DNA of 64,000 bases from Gammaproteobacteria bacterium (GTDB taxonomy: Bacteria > Pseudomonadota > Gammaproteobacteria > JABCZS01). The translations under genes and the position numbers were made by a program. This document shows, in pieces, positions 19,019-26,684 of the stretch; the first letter of the stretch is position 1; every line of letters begins with the position of its first letter. The notes below the pieces were generated by a model that ran no database searches, was not told the origin of the DNA, and saw only the letters and a program-made list of their open reading frames with translations. The stretch is from NCBI GenBank assembly GCA_013289605.1, contig JABCZS010000007.1, positions 1 through 64,000 of the forward strand, in the 5' to 3' direction.

Positions 19019-19116
19019 TCTTCGTCGTCATCCCTTTTTCCAAAGGGGCGCACTTGCTTTACTTCTGGAACAATAAAAATAGCTATATTTAATTTTTAAT
19101 CCACACAACATAAAGG
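19014..19116. repeat. 103-base direct repeat X, copy 1
   Basis: Runs from GCAAGTCTTCGTCGTC to CACACAACATAAAGG. Copy 2 is at 19251-19353 and copy 3 at 19667-19769, differing by only a few bases. Copy 3 is the true glpD leader, containing its ribosome site AAAGG. Copy 1 ends exactly at AAGG, where the purN fragment begins. Confidence 0.9.
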
Positions 19117-19198
19117 ACGCTTACGCCTAGAAGGTAAAACCGTATATTTAGATCAGCTGGCACTCCCTGAGGCTGGGGTGGAATTAAAGCCGGAATGA
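19113..19198 (+). pseudogene. duplicated 3' end of purN
   Basis: Copy of the last 86 bases of purN (18777-18862), including its stop codon, without start or ribosome site. Identity continues into the sequence after the gene, to about 19251. Junction at a shared AAGG. Not expected to be expressed. Confidence 0.92.
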
Positions 19199-19229
19199 GC
19201 TTGGCCGTAAAAGCAAAGAGATCGATAGA

Positions 19230-19255
19230 CTTGCCCCCTTTGTAAAGGGGGCAAG
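19230..19255. repeat. single REP half-unit
   Basis: CTTGCCCCCTTTGTAAAGGG followed by GGCAAG: only the first stem of the repeat remains. Compared with 18894-19018 the second stem and the inverted partner have been lost, as if by deletion between the outer arms. Confidence 0.75.
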
Positions 19256-19353
19256 TCTTCGTCGTCGTCCCTTTTTCCAAAGGGGCGCACTTGCTTTACT
19301 TCTGGAACAATAAAAATAGCTATATTTAATTTTTAATCCACACAACATAAAGG
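19251..19353. repeat. 103-base direct repeat X, copy 2
   Basis: Second copy of the glpD leader, here joined to a truncated glpD start at 19362. See copy 1 (19014-19116) and copy 3 (19667-19769). Confidence 0.9.
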
Positions 19354-19361
19354 CCGGCTCC

Positions 19362-19562
19362 ATGTCTCACATTGATCTACTTATTATTGGCGGCGGGATT
19401 AATGGCACAGGCATTGCGGCCGATGCCGTGGGGCGCGGTTTATCTGTGCATTTATGTGAGCAAAATGATCTCGCAAGTGGCACTTCCTCTATGAGCTATG
19501 GACTTCGCACCAAAAAGAAGAAAGCACATCAGGCGCGAGAGATGTGCTTGCCCCCTTTGTAA
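19362..19562 (+). pseudogene. truncated duplicate of the glpD 5' end
   Basis: The first 130 bases match the start of glpD (19778-19907) except for a few substitutions, reproducing [20 protein letters not shown] and the FAD-binding motif. After SGTSS the frame leaves glpD and runs through unrelated sequence and a REP unit to a stop after 66 codons. The copied leader includes the ribosome site, so a short useless peptide could be made. Confidence 0.88.
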
Positions 19563-19671
19563 AGGGGGTCGGACGCTTCGGCCGGGGGGATTTTAGCAAT
19601 GCCTGATGTACATCAAGCATCCCAAAATCCCCCCGGCCGAAACGGCCGGCCCCCTTTACAAAGGGGGCAAG
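19547..19671. repeat. inverted pair of REP-like units
   Basis: Nearly the same 125-base structure as 18894-19018, with the same TGATGTACATCA centre. It sits between the broken and the intact glpD start. The two full pairs give the long homology that could drive local rearrangement. Confidence 0.8.
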
Positions 19672-19769
19672 TCTTCGTCGTCGTCCCTTTTTCCAAAGGA
19701 GCGCACTTGCTTTACTTCTGGAACAATAAAAATAGCTATATTTAATTTTTAATCCACACAACATAAAGG
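19667..19769. repeat. 103-base direct repeat X, copy 3 (true glpD leader)
   Basis: Third copy of the repeat, joined to intact glpD. AAAGG at its end lies eight bases before the glpD ATG. Confidence 0.9.
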
Positions 19770-19777
19770 CCGGCTCC

Positions 19778-21265
19778 ATGTCTCACATTGATCTACTTAT
19801 TATTGGCGGCGGCATCAATGGCACGGGCATTGCGGCCGATGCCGTGGGGCGCGGTTTATCTGTGCATTTATGTGAGCAAAATGATCTCGCAAGTGGCACT
19901 TCCTCTAAAAGCAGCAAATTGATCCACGGCGGCCTGCGTTATTTAGAATATTATGAATTTCGTTTAGTGCATGAATCCTTACAAGAGCGTGAAATCTTAT
20001 TGCGCAAAGCGCCGCATCTGATTAAACCCTTAGATTTTGTTTTACCGCACCATCCGGGGTTACGGCCGGCTTGGTTCATCCGATTAGGGTTATTTTTGTA
20101 TGATCATTTAGGCAAACGATCCTTATTGCCGCACTCTAAACGTCTTAATCTCACCGAGAGTCCCCTGGGTGCCCCCTTACAAACCCGTTACACCCAAGGA
20201 TTTACTTACCCCGATTGCTGGGTTGATGATGCCCGGTTAGTGATCGCCAATGCGATGGCAGCCCATGAACGGGGGGCGCATATTTCGCCTTATTGTAAAG
20301 TGGTGAAATTAACAAAAGACCAGGATCTCTGGCACGCTGAAGTTGTTAATCAATTGAATCAAGAGAAGTTTTCTCTTCGAGCGCGTGCCGTAGTCAATGC
20401 TACAGGACCTTGGATCCAAGAATTTTTTTCCAACATCGTTCATTTAACAAGCACCCATCAATTACGCATGGTGCAAGGCAGCCACATCATAGTGCCGGCT
20501 TTATATGAAGGGTCGCAGGCCTATATTTTGCAGCAAACCGATGGCAGAGTGGTGTTCACCCTGCCCTATTCCCAGCATTTAACCTTGATAGGGACCACCG
20601 ATGTGGATTATCAAGGCGATCCCAATAAAGCGCACATTACGCCCAGGGAAATAGATTACTTATGTGGCGTAATTAATGATTATTTTAAAAAGCCCCTCAG
20701 TGCTGCTGAAATCATCAGCACTTTTTCCGGCATACGGCCTTTATTCGATAATAAAGGTCACGGCAAGGCCCAAAGCCTGTCGCGCGATTATGCGCTAGAA
20801 CTCATAGACCATCAGGGACAGGCGCCCTTACTGTCTATTTTCGGCGGTAAACTGACCACCTACCGAAAATTAGCAGAACATGTCTTGGCCAAACTGAAAC
20901 CTTATTTTCCTCAAATGGGTCCAGATTGGACCGCACAGGCGCCTCTTCCGGGTGGAGATATTCCAAATGCGGATTTTACTGGTTTTTGTCAGCAATTTTC
21001 TGCCGATTTTCCCTTGTTGCCGCCGGCATTATTATCCCGTTATGCCCGTCAATACGGCACACGCGCATATCACGTCTTAGCCCATGTGACTACATTAGCG
21101 GATTTAGGACAGCATTGGGGCGGCACCTGTTATCAGCGGGAGATTGATTACTTAACAGAATATGAATGGTTGACACAAATAGATGATTTTTTATTGCGCC
21201 GTACGCACTTAGGATTGGAATTGACCGCAAGTGAACAACACATGCTGCAACAGCATTGGCAATAA
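19778..21265 (+). CDS. glpD: aerobic glycerol-3-phosphate dehydrogenase
   Basis: 495 residues, close to E. coli GlpD (501). A membrane-associated flavoenzyme that oxidises glycerol-3-phosphate to dihydroxyacetone phosphate and feeds quinones. FAD site [11 protein letters not shown] at about 8-18, SSKSSKLIHGGLRYLEYYEF typical of GlpD, FSGIRPLFD, and FGGKLTTYRKLAEHV before a helical C-terminal domain. No glpK or glpF nearby. Its 5' end has a broken copy just upstream. Confidence 0.96.
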   Translation: MSHIDLLIIGGGINGTGIAADAVGRGLSVHLCEQNDLASGTSSKSSKLIHGGLRYLEYYEFRLVHESLQEREILLRKAPHLIKPLDFVLPHHPGLRPAWFIRLGLFLYDHLGKRSLLPHSKRLNLTESPLGAPLQTRYTQGFTYPDCWVDDARLVIANAMAAHERGAHISPYCKVVKLTKDQDLWHAEVVNQLNQEKFSLRARAVVNATGPWIQEFFSNIVHLTSTHQLRMVQGSHIIVPALYEGSQAYILQQTDGRVVFTLPYSQHLTLIGTTDVDYQGDPNKAHITPREIDYLCGVINDYFKKPLSAAEIISTFSGIRPLFDNKGHGKAQSLSRDYALELIDHQGQAPLLSIFGGKLTTYRKLAEHVLAKLKPYFPQMGPDWTAQAPLPGGDIPNADFTGFCQQFSADFPLLPPALLSRYARQYGTRAYHVLAHVTTLADLGQHWGGTCYQREIDYLTEYEWLTQIDDFLLRRTHLGLELTASEQHMLQQHWQ

Positions 21266-21279
21266 AAACATAAATAAAC

Positions 21280-21308
21280 TTGCAAATTTGGCATATTTTT
21301 TGTATAAA
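21280..21308 (+). promoter_or_regulatory. sigma-70-type promoter
   Basis: TTGCAA (21280-21285), 17-base spacer, TATAAA (21303-21308). It lies between glpD and the outer-membrane protein gene starting at 21412 and suits its promoter, giving a leader of about 95 bases. Confidence 0.5.
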
Positions 21309-21411
21309 GTACTATTAGAGGAAGTTTTTGCAACTTATTATATTGTTTGCTATTTTTTTATATATTAACCCTCTCTTAATTTTATGGACTGTATTACGTT
21401 TGAGGATGAAC

Positions 21412-22080
21412 ATGCACACTAAATATTCACTCCCATTTCTGGCCGCCGCGAGCTTAATCAGCTCCCATGCTTTGGCCGGGGATATTACTCGCGACAATAA
21501 TGAATTACGTAACGAATTGGCCGTCGGTTATCAATTCGGTTTTAATGAAGATTATCATTTAGCACTAGAAGTGTTTGGGCAAAAAAATATGCCTTATAGC
21601 AATTTACCAGTGGGTGCTTATTACAATGCTGATGAACAAACGCCCATCGATGATCCCGAACTTTTACAGGAAGATGCGCGTAATGATTTTGATTGGACCA
21701 CAGGCATACGCCTGCGTCCGGGTTACAATGTCACCAAGAATACCCGGTTATTTTTAGACGGCGGCGTGGTCTGGGGTGATTTTAGTATGGAACTTACGGA
21801 ACTCGACAGTGCCCGTATGGGTCCTGTGGATGAATTAGCCTCCTCTAACACCGTAAGAGGCTGGCGTTATGGTGCAGGGATAGAACATCATATTCCTCAT
21901 GCCCGCGCATTTTCTTTAGTGCTGGATTACAGCATGACTGATTTTGAAGCAGCAGAACTCGCCTCTAATAATTATTTAAGCAATCCTGCAGATCTGAATG
22001 CGGATCCGGTTAATGGCCCTGCTTACCAACAAATCATGTTGAGTTTAAAAGCAGATTTTGATCCGGGGTTGGGGTTTTAG
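21412..22080 (+). CDS. outer-membrane beta-barrel-like protein
   Basis: 222 residues from ATG 21412, chosen for the GAGG six bases before it and because a signal peptide (LPFLAAASLISSHALA) then starts at once; the frame is open further upstream. The mature part has alternating strands rich in aromatic residues (ELAVGYQFGFNEDYHLALEV, YGAGIEHHIPHARAFSLVLDY) and ends in Phe, as expected for an eight-strand OmpA/OmpW-like barrel in the outer membrane. Exact family and function not recognised. Confidence 0.7.
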   Translation: MHTKYSLPFLAAASLISSHALAGDITRDNNELRNELAVGYQFGFNEDYHLALEVFGQKNMPYSNLPVGAYYNADEQTPIDDPELLQEDARNDFDWTTGIRLRPGYNVTKNTRLFLDGGVVWGDFSMELTELDSARMGPVDELASSNTVRGWRYGAGIEHHIPHARAFSLVLDYSMTDFEAAELASNNYLSNPADLNADPVNGPAYQQIMLSLKADFDPGLGF

Positions 22081-22130
22081 GATATTAGGCCTACCCCTAT
22101 CATCCCATTAAATAACGCTGCAATAAATTA

Positions 22131-22470
22131 AAGATCGCAAAATCCCCCCGATTTGTCACCCCGCAAAAACTGCGTCAACTGATCTTGATAGGAAACAATA
22201 CTTTCACGCAGTTTTGTGCGGGGCCCGGTAGCAATTTATCTAAAAGAATATGTTGAAGGCAAATATGCACTTAGGTAAATCGTTACCGGGCCCCGCACAA
22301 AACTGCGTGAGCGTACAACAATTCTAATCAGATCAGTTGACGCAGTTTTTGCGGGGTGACAACTCCGGTGGACTTTGCGCCGTTGACAGCCCCACTTTAT
22401 TATCAAACTGGGGATTCATCAGCTTTGCAAAGAGGGTCGGCCGCTCAAGACGGGGGGATTTTGCGATCTT
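22131..22470. repeat. nested palindrome, copy 1
   Basis: Fills the gap after the outer-membrane gene. Outer arms 22131-22150 and 22451-22470 (AAGATCGCAAAATCCCCCCG and complement) are REP ends. Inside is a 206-base unit, 22155-22360, with perfect 30-base arms starting GTCACCCCGCAAAAACTGCG and a second inverted pair of 26 bases (CACGCAGTTTTGTGCGGGGC onward). The inner unit recurs at 32981-33186 with only a few differences. Bases 22361-22426 match the right flank of that copy. No coding frame. Confidence 0.9.
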
Positions 22471-22502
22471 TGATTATCAACCGAGGCTTAATAAGCAGAT
22501 CC

Positions 22503-25500
22503 TCACCCCACCCAAACCCTAGCATTCTCAAACATTCTGCGCCAGGGGCTTGCATCAATCCAAGACTTTTCACGCCAAGAACATTGGAGCGCGCGGAACA
22601 TGCGCTCGGGATGAGGCATCATGATGGTGATGCGGCCATCACCTGTGGTTAATCCCGTAATACCCAAAGGCGAGCCGTTAGGATTAAAAGGATATTTTTG
22701 CGTGGGTAGACCGTAATTATCGACATAACGTAAGACCGCAAGTTGAGCGCTATTCTTTACATCCGAAGAAAACACAGCACGTCCCTCACCGTGAGAAACA
22801 ATAATCGGCATGCGCGATCCCGCCATAGCATTAAAGAATATCGACGGACTAGGTAATACTTCGACTTGCACCACTCGGGCTTCAAATTGTGTGGATTCAT
22901 TTTGGACAAAATCAGGCCAATGCTGCGCACCTGGGACCACAGTTTTTAACGCCGCAAACATTTGACAACCATTACACACGCCCAAAGTAAACGTATCCGG
23001 GCGTAAAAAGAAACGGCTAAATACTTCTTGAGCACGCTCATGGTATAAAATCGTACTGGCCCAACCGCGACCTGCACCCAAGACATCGCCGTAAGAAAAT
23101 CCTCCGCAAGCCGCTAATCCCACATAGGTACTCAGATCATTTTTACCACTTAAAATATCACTCATATGCACATCAACGGCCGTAAATCCTGCTGCAGCAA
23201 ACGCCGCCGCCATTTCAATATGACCATTAACCCCTTGTTCGCGCAAAATTGCAACCTGGGGTTTGGCGTGGGTATTAATATAAGGCGCAGCGACATTATC
23301 ATTGAGATCATAACTTAATTGTGCCGATAAACCCGGATCTTTATTATCTAAAATATGCGCATATTCTTGCGCCGCACACTCAGAATTATCCCGCAAATTT
23401 CTGAGCTCATAACTGACTCTGGACCAATGCTGTTGTAACTTTACTCGCGGGGCGCTAAAAATAACCTCATCGTTTACGCGTAATTTGATTTCATCTTGTG
23501 GGTTGATTTCAGCCAACACATGGGTACACTCCTTCAGATGCCAAGTGTTTAAAATGTCCAATACCACGTCTAGCTGCTGACGTCTGACCTGGATCACCGC
23601 ACCCAATTCTTCATTGGCTAAAAATTCAAGCGCTGTGCCTGCTTCTTTCAACTCAATATCTAAACCACAATGCGAGGCAAATGCCATTTCACATAAGCTC
23701 GCCCAGGCGCCGCCATCGCTGCGATCATGGTAAGCTAAAATTAAATTCTGTTCATTTAACATTTGGATGACAGTGAAGAAATTTTTAAGATCTTGCGCCT
23801 TATCCAAATCCGGCGCTATCCCACCTTGTGATTGATACACTTGCGCTAAAATAGACGCACCTAAACGATTTTTCCCAAATCCTAAATCAATTAATAATAA
23901 CTGTGAGTCTTCTTGGACATTCAGCTGTGGAGTCAGTGTTTTACGCACATCGAGTACTTTTGAAAACGCAGTGACGATTAAAGACACTGGGGATGCGGCT
24001 TGTTGTAATCTCCCGTCTTGTTGCCAATTCATCCGCATGGATAAAGAATCTTTACCCACAGGAATACATAGACCAAGCTCTGGACACAATTTTATCCCGA
24101 CCGCATGCACCGTATCGTACAAATCCGCATCATCCTCACGAAAGCCGCAAGCGGCCATCCAATTGGCGGATAATTTAATGTCGCTGATCTTATCAATGCG
24201 CGCTGCTGCACTATTGGTGATAGCTTCTGCCACCGCCATGCGACCGGAAGCCGGTGCATTTAATACCGATAAGGGTGTGCGCTCACCGATGGCCATCGCT
24301 TCCCCCGTATCGTTCTGAAAATCCGTCAAAGTCACTGCGACATCTGCCACCGGCACTTGCCAGGGACCCACCATTTGATCACGGCTAGATAAGCCACCGA
24401 CACTGCGATCGCCTATCGTAATTAAAAAAGATTTATCAGCCACCGTCGGATGCTGTAGTATACGATTTAAACTTTCAAACAAATCTAAATTTGAGGTGAC
24501 AAAATCTTCTGGGGATTTTTTCGCACGCGAGGTATGGCGCACTAACGCTGTTTGTGGCGCAAATAAGGCTTGCATGGGCATATTAACCACATCGCTCTTA
24601 AAAAGAGCATCGTGTAAATGTAACTGCGCTTCGTCACTTGCCACCCCCAGCACTGCAAACGGGCAACGCTCTCTGTGCGCAATATCGGTAAATAATGCTA
24701 AATCGTGCGGCGCTATCGCTAACACATAACGCTCTTGTGATTCATTACACCAAATTTCCATAGGCGATAAAGCCGCATCCCCCAAATTAAGCGCACGTAA
24801 ATTAAGCTCGCCACCGCGACCTGCATCATGCAAAATCTCGGGCACGGCATTTGAGAGTCCGCCTGCACCAATATCATGTATCGATAAAATCGGATTATTT
24901 TCTTTTAAGGCCGTGCACCTATCAATGACTTCTTGGCAGCGACGCTCCATTTCGGCATTATCACGCTGCACCGAGGCAAAATCGAGTGCCAGATCACTGC
25001 TGCCTGAGGCCACAGACGAGGCGCTACCGCCGCCTAAACCAATAATAAAATTCGGGCCGCCTAAAATAATCACGAGACTTTCTTCCGGCACCAATTGTTT
25101 TTGCACATGAGCGGGACGCACTAATCCCATGCCGCCTGCGATCATGATCGGTTTATGATACGCCCGCAGTAATGCAGGATCATTATCAATCGGCTGCTCG
25201 TAACTGCGGAAATAACCACATAAATTCGGCCGCCCAAATTCATTGTTATAACGCGCAGCGCCTATGGGCGCTTCTAACATAATTTGTAAGGGAGACGCGA
25301 TATGCGCAGGTTTATTCTCTATTCCTTCAAACGCTTGAGTAAATTGTGGAATACGTAAGTGCGACACCGTAAATCCAACCAAGCCGGCTTTAGATTTGGC
25401 GCCGATGCCAGTCGCTGCTTCATCACGGATTTCGCCCCCTGCACCGGTTGCAGCCCCTGCAAAAGGCGCGATGGCTGTCGGATGATTATGTGTTTCAACC

Positions 25501-26402
25501 TTCATGAGTATCGGGGCTGCCTCAGCATGAAACTGATATTCACCCTCAGTATTCGGAAAAAACCGCATCGCTTCATTACCGCTCATCACAGCGGCATTGT
25601 CTTTATACGCAGAGAGTACCGCATCGGGATGCGCTTGATAGGTATTTTTAATCATGGCAAATAAACTATGCGGCATGGTTACGCCATCGATTACAAATTG
25701 ACTTCGAAATATTTTATGGCGACAATGCTCGGAGTTCACTTGCGCAAACATCATCAGTTCTGCATCACTGGGGTTACGGTTTAATTCACGAAAAGTCGTG
25801 ACTAAATAATTCATTTCATCGGGCGTTAAGGCAAGACCATACGTTTTATTGGCTTCTTCTAAAGCGCTAATGCCTTGCGTTAAAATAGCTACCGTGTTTA
25901 AAGGACGCTTTGCAGTGGGCGTAAAGACCTGCTGCAAAGCAGGTTTATCCGCTAATACCGATTCGGTCATGCGATCATGGGCGGTGCGCATTAAAAAAGC
26001 TAAATCATCCGGATCTTGGATCATCGGGCTAAATAAATAAGCAATGCCACGCTCAATGCGACTGATTTTCCCCAAATCACACAACCGTAAAATATCGATG
26101 GCTTTAGACGACCAAGGCGAAATCGTGCCTAAACGCGGCAAGACGTAAAAATCAGCCTCAAGGTTCGCCTCCTCACGTGCTTGCAAGAGCGTTACAAGAC
26201 GTGCACGCTCATCCGCATTCAAAGGCTCCTCAATCTGCAAAATATAAAAATAATCCGCAGTAAATGGGCGTAAGACGGTTTGCCACAATTGTAATTGCTT
26301 ATCTTGCTGCGCAGGGGATAAGGCGGCTAGGCCTTTTATAATCATCAACTCTGACATGTGGGTGCTACTCATTGGGGAACCAGGGCATATTTTACCTGGC
26401 AT
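22503..26402 (-). CDS. purL: phosphoribosylformylglycinamidine synthase
   Basis: Large single-chain PurL of the gammaproteobacterial type, up to 1299 residues, making FGAM from FGAR, glutamine and ATP. The synthetase part has VNSEHCRHK, KVETHNHPTAIAPF, GGPNFIIGLGGGSASS and LSIHDIGAGGLSN. The C-terminal glutaminase domain starts near REQGVNGHIEMA, with the nucleophile in LGVCNGCQMF at about 1144 and a PHPER end. Start uncertain: ATGs at 26402, 26372 and 26357 are in frame, none with a good ribosome site; homology favours the last two. Not clustered with purMN. Confidence 0.97.
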   Translation of the reverse strand: MPGKICPGSPMSSTHMSELMIIKGLAALSPAQQDKQLQLWQTVLRPFTADYFYILQIEEPLNADERARLVTLLQAREEANLEADFYVLPRLGTISPWSSKAIDILRLCDLGKISRIERGIAYLFSPMIQDPDDLAFLMRTAHDRMTESVLADKPALQQVFTPTAKRPLNTVAILTQGISALEEANKTYGLALTPDEMNYLVTTFRELNRNPSDAELMMFAQVNSEHCRHKIFRSQFVIDGVTMPHSLFAMIKNTYQAHPDAVLSAYKDNAAVMSGNEAMRFFPNTEGEYQFHAEAAPILMKVETHNHPTAIAPFAGAATGAGGEIRDEAATGIGAKSKAGLVGFTVSHLRIPQFTQAFEGIENKPAHIASPLQIMLEAPIGAARYNNEFGRPNLCGYFRSYEQPIDNDPALLRAYHKPIMIAGGMGLVRPAHVQKQLVPEESLVIILGGPNFIIGLGGGSASSVASGSSDLALDFASVQRDNAEMERRCQEVIDRCTALKENNPILSIHDIGAGGLSNAVPEILHDAGRGGELNLRALNLGDAALSPMEIWCNESQERYVLAIAPHDLALFTDIAHRERCPFAVLGVASDEAQLHLHDALFKSDVVNMPMQALFAPQTALVRHTSRAKKSPEDFVTSNLDLFESLNRILQHPTVADKSFLITIGDRSVGGLSSRDQMVGPWQVPVADVAVTLTDFQNDTGEAMAIGERTPLSVLNAPASGRMAVAEAITNSAAARIDKISDIKLSANWMAACGFREDDADLYDTVHAVGIKLCPELGLCIPVGKDSLSMRMNWQQDGRLQQAASPVSLIVTAFSKVLDVRKTLTPQLNVQEDSQLLLIDLGFGKNRLGASILAQVYQSQGGIAPDLDKAQDLKNFFTVIQMLNEQNLILAYHDRSDGGAWASLCEMAFASHCGLDIELKEAGTALEFLANEELGAVIQVRRQQLDVVLDILNTWHLKECTHVLAEINPQDEIKLRVNDEVIFSAPRVKLQQHWSRVSYELRNLRDNSECAAQEYAHILDNKDPGLSAQLSYDLNDNVAAPYINTHAKPQVAILREQGVNGHIEMAAAFAAAGFTAVDVHMSDILSGKNDLSTYVGLAACGGFSYGDVLGAGRGWASTILYHERAQEVFSRFFLRPDTFTLGVCNGCQMFAALKTVVPGAQHWPDFVQNESTQFEARVVQVEVLPSPSIFFNAMAGSRMPIIVSHGEGRAVFSSDVKNSAQLAVLRYVDNYGLPTQKYPFNPNGSPLGITGLTTGDGRITIMMPHPERMFRALQCSWREKSWIDASPWRRMFENARVWVG

Positions 26403-26576
26403 AGCGGATATTGGCGATAAGATTTTTGGACTATATCACTATAGCCAATTGCTATTTTATCTAAATAAACTGCTATTACCAATAGATAGATACATAAGCA
26501 TATGTTTTCTAAAGATATATTAAAAAAATCATAATCGACCAAAAAGCCCAACAGTCAGACAGGTATAACCATTTAA

Positions 26577-26637
26577 ACCTGCAAGTAATTCTTTTTCCGA
26601 ATATGGAAATCGTTTCTTTTACTTGCAGGTGTTTTTT
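26577..26637. terminator. hairpin with T run between purL and the giant gene
   Basis: Eleven-base perfect stem ACCTGCAAGTA/TACTTGCAGGT around a 32-base loop that itself contains a TTTCC/GGAAA stem. GTTTTTT follows on the plus strand; on the minus strand, on which both neighbouring genes are read, only a weak TTTAAA follows. It probably ends the giant gene's transcript despite the better T run on the other side. Confidence 0.5.
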
Positions 26638-26684
26638 CACTGTAAAACATCTTTGTTATATCTATCCACATCTGTCCCCATTTT

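Noticed and set aside
18894-19671. CRISPR-like regular repeats
   Set aside because: The repeats are long inverted units of unequal spacing with no unique spacers and no cas genes nearby.
19489-19779. A 96-codon frame on the minus strand across the REP pair
   Set aside because: Its codons come from REP stems (repeated PFTKGA/PFVKGA segments), and it runs opposite to the glpD fragment; same frames arise at every REP copy.
26369-26551. 60-codon hydrophobic frame on the minus strand ahead of purL
   Set aside because: It overlaps the purL start, has no ribosome site and is AT-rich chance hydrophobic sequence.
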